In this document: in pieces, positions 52,252 through 60,870 of the stretch
How positions within the stretch are numbered: position 1 is the first letter of the stretch
Layout of the letters: each line of letters starts with the position of its first letter
Assembly (NCBI RefSeq): GCF_015550595.1
Contig: NZ_JADNBB010000022.1
Location: 1-64,000 of the forward strand
Direction of reading: 5' to 3'
Length of the DNA: 64,000 nucleotides
From: Parabacteroides goldsteinii
Lineage (GTDB): Bacteria; Bacteroidota; Bacteroidia; Bacteroidales; Tannerellaceae
The notes under the pieces: generated by a model
What the model saw: the letters and a program-made list of their open reading frames with translations, nothing else
Database searches by the model: none
What the model was told of the DNA's origin: nothing
Program-made: the position numbers and the translations under genes

Positions 52252-54369
52252 TCAGAATCCGGCATGTTCTTCTTTGTTGACCGACTGGTCCGAATCGCGT
52301 TTCTTTTCTCCGCTATACATCCATTCGATCTCATCTTCGTATGTCTTGCCGTCTTTCACTACGACTGTCTTTACGATATTCTTACCCATATCGAGCGTCA
52401 CGTTATCTATTATATAATGTACGCGCGTATAACCTTCACGAATACCGCCCAATTCTTTACCGTTCAGGTATACTTTCGGCGTACCGATATTTGAATAAAC
52501 CGTCACTGATGTTTCCTTTTTCTCACGATCCCAGTTACGACGTTGCGTCAGGAACAGTACAGGGTCTTTGCTCCAGTTCGCCTTATACCAGAAATAAGAA
52601 TCTTTCTTGATCTTGCGGTCGAAAGTAACCAACCCTTTCATATTACGAGCCGGAACACCGCCGCGAACCCACATCGGGGCACAGAAGTCGAACGTATTCC
52701 AAAGATAAGATGCGATGATATACGGATGGGCAGCGATCACGCTCCACTGATATTCGTGTGTCTTGGTGGCAAATGTCTCCGGATAAAATTCTTTGGTCCA
52801 GTTCAGGGCATCTCCCAGATATTCGGTCTGATGGTTCAGGTTGGCATCAGCACCGTATTCGGTCAGCATCAGTTTCTGGTGAGGATATTCCTTTTCCAGT
52901 CCTTCCACCCAGGGTTTGATATCCTGTATTTTCTTTTCATACCAACCGAAATAACGGTTCATTCCCTGAATATCGGCAACCAGATTCACCGGATGCTCCA
53001 TATGACCATATCCGTTTACCGACACCGTATAACGATCCGGATCTTCCGTCTTTGCCAGGTCGTGCAACGATTGGGTCAACTCTTTTGTGTACTGGTGCGG
53101 CTGGTATACCTCATTATGCAATCCCCACACATAGATGGAAGGGTGGTTGAAACTCTGACGGATCATTTCGCGCAACTGGTTACGACAGTTTTCCGCTTCC
53201 TGGCCGGTAACACGGTTGACAAAAGGAATCTCCGCCCAGATAATCAGTCCCAGGCTGTCGCAACGCGAATACAGATAGTCGGATTGCTGATAATGAGCAA
53301 AACGGACAGTCGTTGCACCGACATCCATAATAGTAGCCAGGTCGAAGTCATGGTTCTCATTCTTCAGGGCACTACCCAGCCCCCACCAATCCTGATGACG
53401 GGTAACACCGTACATCGGGTACTTCTCTCCATTCAGATAAAAGCCTTTACCTGCTACAATTTCATATTTGCGTAAACCCAGCGGTTGTACCATTTCGTCG
53501 ATCACCTGCCCGTCTTTGATCAGGCGGCTGACTACCTTATACAGATACGGATTTTCACGTCCCTGCCACAACGTCGGCTTTTTGATTGTAAAAGAAGATT
53601 CGTAAGCCTGTTCGCCCTGTGCAGTCAGTTCGAACGACTGGCTGTTCGTTGCAATCTGTTTCCCTTCCTGGTCATAGATCGTATTCTGTAAGGTCACAGG
53701 GACGGGCTGCAAGGTTCCGTTATCCAGTTTGACCTTTACTTTTACATCCGCTTGCTTTTTGGATACATTCTTCTGGGTTATATAAACGCCCGGAGAGGCA
53801 CAATCGGTAACACTGATATTATACGGCTCGGTAACGATCAACCATACCGGACGATAAATACCGCCATACACACCAAACAAATTATGGTTGACCGGAATCA
53901 CATCCGGACGCGATTTGTTATCCGCCTTCACAATGATCTCATTCTCCTCTCCTACCTTCAACAGCGGGCTGATCTCACAGGCAAAAGCCGAATAACCGCC
54001 TTTATGAGAAGTGGCCAACATTCCGTTCACGAACACTTCCGTACAAGAACCAACACCCTCAAAGCGCAGGAAGACCCGCTTTCCTTTCAGGTCGGCAGGA
54101 AAGAAATAGTTTTTCTTATAATAAGCCGCCCCTTCATAAAAGTTATTGGCCTGTACCTGCATATCCTTGGCATTCCAGGTATGAGGAATTTCCACTTCCG
54201 ACCAACCGCTCTCCCATTTCGGGGCATTAAGGGCCAGTTCTTTTTCCACCGGAGCTTTCTTAAACGACCAGCCGGAATTAAAAGATTCCACTTTCCGGCC
54301 TTCCGCCTGCATCGTCATCAATCCCAGGCAGGCTAACAATAAGGTTAAACTTAATACTCGTTTATTCAT
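52252..54369 (-). CDS. glycoside hydrolase family 2 protein, exported
   Basis: The protein has 705 residues, with a signal peptide (SLTLLLACLGLMTMQAEG). It has a jelly-roll sugar-binding domain (NSGWSFKKAP, VEIPHTWNAKDMQ, FEGAAYYKKNYFFP-type region, LFGVYGGIYRPVWLI), an Ig-like domain, a TIM barrel (GVTRHQDWWGLG, TVRFAHYQQSDYLYSRCDSLGLIIWAEIPFVN) and a short C-terminal domain. The acid/base is Glu420 (GLHNEVYQ) and the nucleophile Glu504 (LTEYGAD). The arrangement most resembles beta-galactosidases, but glucuronidase activity cannot be excluded. It faces away from the HU-like/HTCS operon and is probably part of that locus, whose GH105 enzyme handles unsaturated uronates. Confidence 0.93.
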   Translation of the reverse strand: MNKRVLSLTLLLACLGLMTMQAEGRKVESFNSGWSFKKAPVEKELALNAPKWESGWSEVEIPHTWNAKDMQVQANNFYEGAAYYKKNYFFPADLKGKRVFLRFEGVGSCTEVFVNGMLATSHKGGYSAFACEISPLLKVGEENEIIVKADNKSRPDVIPVNHNLFGVYGGIYRPVWLIVTEPYNISVTDCASPGVYITQKNVSKKQADVKVKVKLDNGTLQPVPVTLQNTIYDQEGKQIATNSQSFELTAQGEQAYESSFTIKKPTLWQGRENPYLYKVVSRLIKDGQVIDEMVQPLGLRKYEIVAGKGFYLNGEKYPMYGVTRHQDWWGLGSALKNENHDFDLATIMDVGATTVRFAHYQQSDYLYSRCDSLGLIIWAEIPFVNRVTGQEAENCRNQLREMIRQSFNHPSIYVWGLHNEVYQPHQYTKELTQSLHDLAKTEDPDRYTVSVNGYGHMEHPVNLVADIQGMNRYFGWYEKKIQDIKPWVEGLEKEYPHQKLMLTEYGADANLNHQTEYLGDALNWTKEFYPETFATKTHEYQWSVIAAHPYIIASYLWNTFDFCAPMWVRGGVPARNMKGLVTFDRKIKKDSYFWYKANWSKDPVLFLTQRRNWDREKKETSVTVYSNIGTPKVYLNGKELGGIREGYTRVHYIIDNVTLDMGKNIVKTVVVKDGKTYEDEIEWMYSGEKKRDSDQSVNKEEHAGF

Positions 54370-54391
54370 GATTTGTTAATTGAATGAGGTG

Positions 54392-54423
54392 CAAATATAC
54401 CTCGCCACTCCCATACTAACTAA
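54392..54423 (-). promoter_or_regulatory. candidate promoter of the GH2 gene
   Basis: TATATTTG (54392-54399) on the minus strand with TTAG, close to TTTG, 20 bases upstream (54420-54423). The -7 box is 22 bases before the ATG at 54369. Confidence 0.5.
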
Positions 54424-54572
54424 TAAAATTATCTCATTACCGATCAAGATTGTCTCTATTTGCCGCCAAACCTCCCTACTAAGCCGAATAAGTACCGACC
54501 GCAGGCCGACACGGCAGATAGAAGAGTTCTTTTCGCCTTCACCCGGGGATAAATAAAAAAAGATGCCGCGAG

Positions 54573-54605
54573 AGATACATTTTGTCCCAATATAATGTAT
54601 CTTTG
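54573..54605 (+). promoter_or_regulatory. dyad overlapping a -7 box upstream of the HU-like/HTCS operon
   Basis: agatacatt (54573-54581) and aatgtatct (54594-54602) are perfect inverted repeats. The right arm overlaps TATCTTTG (54598-54605), a TAnnTTTG match. If used, transcription starts near 54612 with a leader of about 200 bases. Confidence 0.5.
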
Positions 54606-54621
54606 GTGCTATCCTAATCTT

Positions 54622-54702
54622 TGTCCGACAGCAATCGAACAGCTGTCCGACCCGGGTGGGATAGCTGTCTCACCAATGTCGGACAGCTGTCTGACAGGGG
54701 TC
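54622..54702. repeat. cluster of TGTCCGAC/AGCTGTC repeats in the leader of the HU-like gene
   Basis: acagctgtccgac at 54639-54651 and its exact complement at 54678-54690 form a 13-base inverted repeat around 26 bases. Further copies of tgtccgac (near 54622), agctgtctcac (54663) and tgtctgaca (54689) lie in the same 80 bases. The cluster can fold as a hairpin or serve as several protein sites. The rest of the 54370-54810 gap shows no other gene or strong motif. Confidence 0.5.
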
Positions 54703-54810
54703 GAACAAACTTTTTGTCACGAGAAAAGGAAATTTAGAAGGCAGTCTTTTGATAAGAAGACCGGGACAAGCCTAATAACAACCGATATAAACACTTTAAC
54801 AGTACAGCAG

Positions 54811-55407
54811 ATGTCAGCCACTTACAACCTATTCAGAAATCCGGGAAAGAAGGAAAACCTCCACGCCCGCCAGGTGAACCAATATACCGTACGTATCGAT
54901 GCTCTTTGCGAAGAGATCTCACAGATCAGTTCCTTTTCGTCTGCCGATGTAAAAGGGATGCTGGACGCGCTGAAAAGCCGGATCGCTTTTCATCTGAAAT
55001 ACGGCGATATCGTCGAGTTGGAAGGTCTGGGGACGTTCAACGCCTCGCTTAAATGTCCTTCACTGACAACAGAGAAAGAGATCAAACCCCATCTGGTGAA
55101 GTTCCACAAAGTAGTATTCCGCTGCTCCAAAGAGTTGAAGAACGAGTTGCGATACATGAAGGTGGAACGTGCCGACGAACCCAGCCGCCTGAAAGGATAT
55201 ACGGAAGAAAAGCGCAAAGCCAACATTCTGGCTTATATCGAAAAGAATGATACGATCTCGACCTTCCTTTGCCGTTCGCTCAACGGTTGCTCGAAATATA
55301 CAGCCCTGAAAGATCTGAAAACCTTGCAGGAAGAAGGGAAGATCGTCCGTCTGGGATACCGCGCGAATGCACAATACGGATTAAAAAAAGAGGACGACCA
55401 GGGATGA
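54811..55407 (+). CDS. HU-like DNA-binding protein with C-terminal winged-helix-like part
   Basis: The protein has 198 residues from the ATG at 54811, chosen because MSATYNLFRNPGK begins the family-like HU fold; the open frame to 54595 runs through leader repeats. The HU-type domain (about 1-125) shows VKGMLDALKSRIAFHLKYGDIVELEGLGTFN, the helix pair and strand of Bacteroidetes histone-like proteins. The C-terminal part (about 130-195, RKANILAYIEKNDTIS, SLNGCSKYTALKDLKTLQEEGKIVRLG) looks like a winged helix. Its stop codon overlaps the start of the HTCS gene (ATGA), so the two are made together. A role in regulating the same glycan locus is likely but not shown. Confidence 0.82.
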   Translation: MSATYNLFRNPGKKENLHARQVNQYTVRIDALCEEISQISSFSSADVKGMLDALKSRIAFHLKYGDIVELEGLGTFNASLKCPSLTTEKEIKPHLVKFHKVVFRCSKELKNELRYMKVERADEPSRLKGYTEEKRKANILAYIEKNDTISTFLCRSLNGCSKYTALKDLKTLQEEGKIVRLGYRANAQYGLKKEDDQG

Positions 55408-58400
55408 ATACAATATATAAACTTATCATAGCCTGGCTTCTCCTAGCCTGTACCCCTACGGTTTACGGCGATAACAGTCCCTTCTTCTTCTCCCACCTGG
55501 GAGTTGAAAACGGACTTTCACAGGTGTCTGTACTGAATATATTCCAGGACTCGGACGGATATATATGGTTCGGTACACGCAACGGGGCGAACCGTTACGA
55601 CGGATATGAATTCAAAATATACCAGAACGAGGTAAATAACCCGGCTTCAATAAGCGACAATTATATTCGTAGAATCAACGAAGACAGAAATAAAAACATA
55701 TGGATAGGTACCTCCAACGGGGTTAACTGCATCGACTACAAGACACAACAGATCTCCCGTTTCTATCCCCAGGCTATCAACCCGGAGATAACGACGAATG
55801 CGGTCAATAATTTCCTTCTCCATGCAGACGGCGAGCTTTATGCTCTAACCACCCGTAGCATATTAAAGTGTAATCCGGATAAAACGGTAGAAGAAATGCC
55901 TTGCCTGAAAGAAATGGACTCACCTATTCATTCCATTATCCAGGATAAGGACGGAGATATTTTTATCGGAACGGAAGAGAAAGGGCTTTATGTATACTCT
56001 ACCGACTGGAAGCTGAAAAAACATTTTCTGCCGGACAGTTCCGGTAACCCGCATAAACTTCCTATAAGCACTATATCCATATTATTGGCTGGCGTAGCCA
56101 ATAATATCTTCATTGGTACCAATGAAGATGGCCTATGCGTTTATAACAAGAAAGACGATACTATCAGGCGCCTCAACACCGCCAACTCCGGCCTCAACAA
56201 CAACTCGGTGCGCCATCTTATTCCATTCGGTAAAGACTCGGTACTGATCGCCACCTTCAGGGGACTCAATATCCTGAATACCCGCGACATGACCATCACT
56301 CCGGTCAATATGGATATGAAAGCCAAAGGAGCACTCAGCCATTACTCTATCCATAGCATGCTGATCGATCGCGACCAGACACTATGGGTCGGGACCTATT
56401 CCGCCGGTGTCAATTACCACAGCCCTTTCCATAGACCGACCTCATTCATTACCCCGAAAGCCTTTGCCGGCATATTGGGACAAGGCCAGGAAGATAACAA
56501 AGGCAATATGTGGTTCGCCACGGAAGGGGCGGGACTGCTTTATTACAACCCACGGAACGGTGAACAGAAGCTTTACCCCATAAAGCCTTTACAAGCCGGG
56601 AATTATGAAATAAACATCCTCAAAACAATCCTGATACAGGGAGATTCCATATTCTGTGCCACACACTTCGGCTCCGTCTACCTCTTTTCCATCCGTAAGG
56701 AGCAATACCAGAAAATACATGACTACAAATACAACGACATCAATACCTTATATATAGACAGCCGGCAACGGTTATGGATACCGACCAATACACCCGACCA
56801 TACCGTCATGGTGGACAAAGATAAAATAGTCAACAGGTTTAGCGTAGACGGTGTGGAAAAGGCATTCCGGGGAATGTGCCTGATCAAAGAACTGGAACCG
56901 GACGTATTTCTATTCGGGGCCATCACCGATAGTGCTTTTGTCTACGACATGAACAAGAAAACGTCTGTCAACCTCACCGCCCGATTGCAGAACGGCGATA
57001 AAAACAAACGGTTGGGAAGTATATCCGGTGTCGTGAAAGATTCCGGACAATATATATGGATAGCCACCACCAAAGGCGGCTTGTTCCGGCTCGACAAAGA
57101 CCTCAACTTAATACAGAACTACCAGAAGGAAGATGGTCTGTCGGAAAGTTATATCAATTCGCTTTCAATCGATAAAGAGGGGAATATATGGGTCGTGACC
57201 GGCAAAGAACTATACAAGCTGGACCGTCCGGCAAACAAGTTCAAACAGGTCAGGCCAGTCGACAGCCCTACACAGGAATACTCGTTATATGCCAACAATT
57301 GCGTTTCGAAAGACGGAACCCTCTATTTCTCCGGAAATAAAGGAATACTGGCTATCAATCCGCAAAAAGCAATTACAAACCCGAACATACCTCCCGTCTA
57401 TATCACTTCATTACAGATAAACACGCAGGTAGATCCGGAAGGGTTGCCGGCTTACCAGGAACTGCTGCCCCTGCAATACGACAACAACATCACGCTGGAA
57501 GCCAGCCAGGGAAACATCACCATCCGCTATTCGGCACTCAACTTCATCCATTCCCAGAATAATTCGTACGCCTATATGATGGAAGGGGCCGACCATAACT
57601 GGCATAATATCGGAAACCGCAGGGAAGCCTATTACAGTAACTTATCCCCGGGAAAATATACTTTCCGTGTGAAAGCCGCCAACAACGATGGTGTCTGGAA
57701 TCCGGAAGAGGCTGTTTTATACATCACCGTAAACCCTCCCTTCTACCAGACATGGTGGGCTTACCTGATCTATCTATGTATCCTGTCAATCATCGTAATA
57801 GGAATCGTACAGCGGCAGCACCTCAAACACGAACGGGAACGGGAGGCCAAGTACAAACAGTTGGAACATGAGAAGGAAAACGAACTGCACGAAGAACGTA
57901 TGCGTATGTTCACCAACTTCTCTCATGAACTGAGAACTCCGCTCACATTGATCATTAATCCGTTGAACGACCTATTGCAACGGGTCAGTTTCTCTCCGGA
58001 AGTAAAGGATGCCCTGCAACTGATCAAAAAGAATACCGGACGTATGTTGCTGCTTGTCAACAACCTGATGGATATCCAGAAATACGAAGCCGGCAAAACG
58101 ATCCTTCAAAAGACACGTTTCAATTTCTCGGCATTCATCGAGGAGATGTACCGCTCCTTCGAAAGTGTGGCACAGAACCGGGAGATAACATTCGTATTGA
58201 AAAACGAACTGCCGGAAACGTTCTTTACCTGTTATGATGAGGCGGAAATAGAGAAAGTCTTTTTCAATCTGCTGTCGAACGCGTTTAAGTTCACTCCGGC
58301 AGAAGGAAACGTGACAATGCGGATCAGCCGGATAATGCAAGACAAGTGCGAAGAGCTGGCCATGTTTCCCGAACAGGAAAGTTCCACCCTGATAGAATCC

Positions 58401-59486
58401 CAATACATCCTGATAGAAATAAGCGATACCGGAAAGGGGATCAACAAAGAGGAAGCCGACAAGATATTCGAACCCTTCTACCGCTCGGAAGAGGATGTCC
58501 ACAAAGAAGTTTCCGGCACCGGAATAGGATTAAGCCTGACACGTTCGATCGTACGGCAGCACCAGGGATGTATCTGGACGAACAGCCCGGAGGAAACAGG
58601 AACAACCTTCCTGATCCTTCTTCCCGATACCGAGAAACAAGATGTAAAAAAGGAGGAAGAACCTTCCCAATCCCACTCTTCCGAAATCAGCAAAAAGGTG
58701 GCTTTGCTTGTAGAAGAAACGGAAACCCGCAACAAGCAAACGGTTCTGCTCGTAGATGACAATCAAGAAGTCCTGCAATATCTGGAACATCAATTACAAC
58801 TCGATTACATCGTTTTGAAAGCGACCAATGGGAAAGAGGCGCTTGAACAACTGGAGACAACCTCGCCCCATATAATCGTCAGTGATGTCATGATGCCGGA
58901 AATGAACGGATTGGAACTATGTAAACGTATCAAGGAAAGTCAACACCTCTGCCACATACCCGTGATCCTGCTGACAGGTAAGTCTATGGTATCGCAGATA
59001 GAGGAAGGTTTGGAGGCCGGAGCCGACGATTACATCCTGAAACCGTTCCATGTTTCCATTCTGAAAGCACGCATAAAAAACCTGCTTTCCATTCGCGAAA
59101 AGATGAAAAACATATACGGTGAATCGCTGAGTCTCCGTCACCTGGGAGTGGAAGAACCCGAAGAGGACAACGACTTCCTAACCCAATACATCGAGATCGT
59201 AAAGGCAAACATCTCCAATCAGGATCTGGATGTATCGGTTATTTATCAGACACTGGGTATGAGCCGCGCCAATTTCTACCGGAAAGTAAAAGCGGTGACG
59301 GGTTTATCACCCATCGAACTGATAAAGAATATCCGCCTCGAAGCCGGAGCCAAACTGCTGAAAGAATCCAATATGAATGTATCTGAGATAGCCCAGCACA
59401 TCGGTTTCAGTAGCCGTTCTTATTTCGCCCGAAGCTTCAAGGCTGTATACGGAATGTCACCTACCGAGTATCAGGAAAACGAATGA
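55404..59486 (+). CDS. hybrid two-component sensor/response regulator (HTCS)
   Basis: The protein has 1360 residues from the ATG at 55404, which overlaps the preceding stop as ATGA and begins a signal peptide (KLIIAWLLLACTPTVYG). The longer frame from 55269 runs inside the HU-like gene. Periplasmic propeller repeats (DGYIWFGTRNGANRYDG and many more, about 25-700) are followed by Y_Y_Y (SPGKYTFRVKAANNDGVW) and a membrane segment (about 790-810). Then come the kinase with His about 841 (NFSHELRTPL), the ATPase (NLLSNAFKFT, GTGIGLSLTR), a receiver with Asp about 1161 (IIVSDVMMPEMNG) and an AraC-type helix-turn-helix. It should sense an oligosaccharide and activate GH105, SusC/SusD and perhaps the GH2 behind it. 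Confidence 0.95.
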   Translation: MNTIYKLIIAWLLLACTPTVYGDNSPFFFSHLGVENGLSQVSVLNIFQDSDGYIWFGTRNGANRYDGYEFKIYQNEVNNPASISDNYIRRINEDRNKNIWIGTSNGVNCIDYKTQQISRFYPQAINPEITTNAVNNFLLHADGELYALTTRSILKCNPDKTVEEMPCLKEMDSPIHSIIQDKDGDIFIGTEEKGLYVYSTDWKLKKHFLPDSSGNPHKLPISTISILLAGVANNIFIGTNEDGLCVYNKKDDTIRRLNTANSGLNNNSVRHLIPFGKDSVLIATFRGLNILNTRDMTITPVNMDMKAKGALSHYSIHSMLIDRDQTLWVGTYSAGVNYHSPFHRPTSFITPKAFAGILGQGQEDNKGNMWFATEGAGLLYYNPRNGEQKLYPIKPLQAGNYEINILKTILIQGDSIFCATHFGSVYLFSIRKEQYQKIHDYKYNDINTLYIDSRQRLWIPTNTPDHTVMVDKDKIVNRFSVDGVEKAFRGMCLIKELEPDVFLFGAITDSAFVYDMNKKTSVNLTARLQNGDKNKRLGSISGVVKDSGQYIWIATTKGGLFRLDKDLNLIQNYQKEDGLSESYINSLSIDKEGNIWVVTGKELYKLDRPANKFKQVRPVDSPTQEYSLYANNCVSKDGTLYFSGNKGILAINPQKAITNPNIPPVYITSLQINTQVDPEGLPAYQELLPLQYDNNITLEASQGNITIRYSALNFIHSQNNSYAYMMEGADHNWHNIGNRREAYYSNLSPGKYTFRVKAANNDGVWNPEEAVLYITVNPPFYQTWWAYLIYLCILSIIVIGIVQRQHLKHEREREAKYKQLEHEKENELHEERMRMFTNFSHELRTPLTLIINPLNDLLQRVSFSPEVKDALQLIKKNTGRMLLLVNNLMDIQKYEAGKTILQKTRFNFSAFIEEMYRSFESVAQNREITFVLKNELPETFFTCYDEAEIEKVFFNLLSNAFKFTPAEGNVTMRISRIMQDKCEELAMFPEQESSTLIESQYILIEISDTGKGINKEEADKIFEPFYRSEEDVHKEVSGTGIGLSLTRSIVRQHQGCIWTNSPEETGTTFLILLPDTEKQDVKKEEEPSQSHSSEISKKVALLVEETETRNKQTVLLVDDNQEVLQYLEHQLQLDYIVLKATNGKEALEQLETTSPHIIVSDVMMPEMNGLELCKRIKESQHLCHIPVILLTGKSMVSQIEEGLEAGADDYILKPFHVSILKARIKNLLSIREKMKNIYGESLSLRHLGVEEPEEDNDFLTQYIEIVKANISNQDLDVSVIYQTLGMSRANFYRKVKAVTGLSPIELIKNIRLEAGAKLLKESNMNVSEIAQHIGFSSRSYFARSFKAVYGMSPTEYQENE

Positions 59487-59500
59487 GACGTTTGTACTCG

Positions 59501-59550
59501 CTTTTGAGATAATTGTGTTTTCAAAGGATCTTGTTCTTTTATTCATTTGA
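59501..59550 (+). promoter_or_regulatory. candidate HTCS operator upstream of GH105
   Basis: The block cttttgagataattgtgt begins at 59501 and attcatttga lies at 59541-59550. Aligned without gaps, the same two blocks occur at 60760-60809 before SusC, with 34 of 50 bases equal and nine of ten equal in each outer block. The site is 37 bases before the GH105 ATG. Confidence 0.55.
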
Positions 59551-59580
59551 TTAAACTTATTAATCTAATAATAAAAGAAC
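59533..59580 (+). promoter_or_regulatory. hairpin in the GH105 leader
   Basis: gttcttttatt (59533-59543) and aataaaagaac (59570-59580) are perfect inverted repeats around 26 bases. The right arm ends six bases before the ATG at 59587, so the stem could hide the ribosome-binding region. Confidence 0.45.
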
Positions 59581-59586
59581 AGATCT

Positions 59587-60711
59587 ATGATTTCAAAACG
59601 AATACCATTAAAACACATTGCAGCTGTTATTATGCTAGGATGTGCAGCAGTCTCTCTACAGGCTGCCGACTTAAAAAAGGAAGAAGTTACAACCATCGCA
59701 CGTAAAGTAGCAGACTGGCAGATCAAAGAGTTTCCTACTAATAAATATGCTGTCGGTGAACCGAAAGGCTGGATCGCAGGGGCTCTTTATATGGGGATGT
59801 TCGACTGGGCAGAACTCAGTGGAGACGAACAGTATTTCGACTGGATGAAAAAAGTATTCAACCGTCAACACTGGCAGGTGGCCGACCGGATGTATCATGC
59901 CGACGATGTTTGCGTATCACAGACTTATATCGACATGTATGGTAAATATAAGGAAGATAAAATGCTACTCCCTACGCTGGCACGCATCGACTGGGTAGTC
60001 AACAACCCTTCCAAAGGCGGTATGGATATCGATTACAGCAAACCACTGTCCTACGAACGCTGGTCATGGTGCGACGCATTGTTTATGGCACCGGCTGTAT
60101 ATACCCGCCTCTACACGCTTACCGGCAATAGAAAGTATATGATTTTCGCCGATGCGGAATTTAAGGCCACCTACAATCATCTATACGACAAAGAAGAAAA
60201 ACTCTTCTTCCGCGACAGCCGTTATTTCAACCAAAAGGAGGCAAACGGCCGGAAAGTATTCTGGGGACGCGGCAATGGTTGGGTTATCGGCGGACTGGCT
60301 GAAATATTAAAGACACTCCCGGCCGACGATAGCGAATACCGTCCTTTCTACCTGCAATTATTTAAGGAAATCAGCGAACGCCTGGCCGGATTACAAAACA
60401 AAGACGGTTTCTGGCATGCCAGCCTCTTGGATCCCGCCAGCTATCCGTCACCGGAAACAAGTGCCACCGGATTTATCGTTTACGGACTAGCTTATGGTGT
60501 CAACCAGGGATATCTTCCGGCTGACAAATACCTCCCGGTTATAGAAAAAGGATGGACTGCCTTATGCTCTGCCGTAGAGAGCGACGGAAAACTGGGCTGG
60601 GTACAACCTGTCGGAGCTGATCCGCGTAAAGTGACCAAAGATATGACCGAGTTATACGGAACCGGAGCCTTCCTGATGGCAGCATGCGAAATCCACCGAC
60701 TAGCCAGATAA
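59587..60711 (+). CDS. GH105 unsaturated rhamnogalacturonyl/glucuronyl hydrolase
   Basis: The protein has 374 residues, with a signal peptide (HIAAVIMLGCAAVSLQA). The (alpha/alpha)6-barrel GH105 family removes the 4,5-unsaturated uronic acid left by polysaccharide lyases on rhamnogalacturonan-type chains. The family's key aspartate lies in YHADDVCVSQTYIDMY (Asp106/107). Other segments are WGRGNGWVIGGLAEIL, NKDGFWHASLLDPASYPSPETSATGFIVYGLAYGVNQ and MTELYGTGAFLMAACEI. With GH2 nearby, a pectic side chain or arabinogalactan-like substrate with end uronates is reasonable. It lies between the HTCS and its SusC/SusD. Confidence 0.94.
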   Translation: MISKRIPLKHIAAVIMLGCAAVSLQAADLKKEEVTTIARKVADWQIKEFPTNKYAVGEPKGWIAGALYMGMFDWAELSGDEQYFDWMKKVFNRQHWQVADRMYHADDVCVSQTYIDMYGKYKEDKMLLPTLARIDWVVNNPSKGGMDIDYSKPLSYERWSWCDALFMAPAVYTRLYTLTGNRKYMIFADAEFKATYNHLYDKEEKLFFRDSRYFNQKEANGRKVFWGRGNGWVIGGLAEILKTLPADDSEYRPFYLQLFKEISERLAGLQNKDGFWHASLLDPASYPSPETSATGFIVYGLAYGVNQGYLPADKYLPVIEKGWTALCSAVESDGKLGWVQPVGADPRKVTKDMTELYGTGAFLMAACEIHRLAR

Positions 60712-60759
60712 ATTTATAGAAATTACATGTTTTTTAGCGTATTGGGACGATATTACATC

Positions 60760-60809
60760 CTTTTGAGACATTTTTGTCCGCACACAAGGCGCTTCTTTCA
60801 TTCTTTTGA
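60760..60809 (+). promoter_or_regulatory. candidate HTCS operator upstream of SusC
   Basis: cttttgagacatttttgt at 60760-60777 and attcttttga at 60800-60809 repeat the pattern found before GH105 with the same spacing. CTTTTGAgACA and CTTTTGAcACA are themselves direct repeats 43 bases apart, as expected for an AraC-type dimer site. The site ends 61 bases before the ATG. Confidence 0.55.
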
Positions 60810-60870
60810 CACAAAAAATCAAAATAGCCATCTGGTTAATTACTTAAATTGTTTAATGCGCAAATAAATT

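Noticed and set aside
52543-53475. 310-codon open frame on the plus strand
   Set aside because: It lies opposite the GH2 gene, whose catalytic motifs are intact, and shows no family motif.
54595-54810. N-terminal extension of the HU-like protein
   Set aside because: The added 72 residues are encoded by the leader repeats and precede a normal HU-type beginning at 54811.
55269-55403. N-terminal extension of the second HTCS
   Set aside because: It overlaps the HU-like coding sequence and would destroy the signal peptide that begins at 55404.
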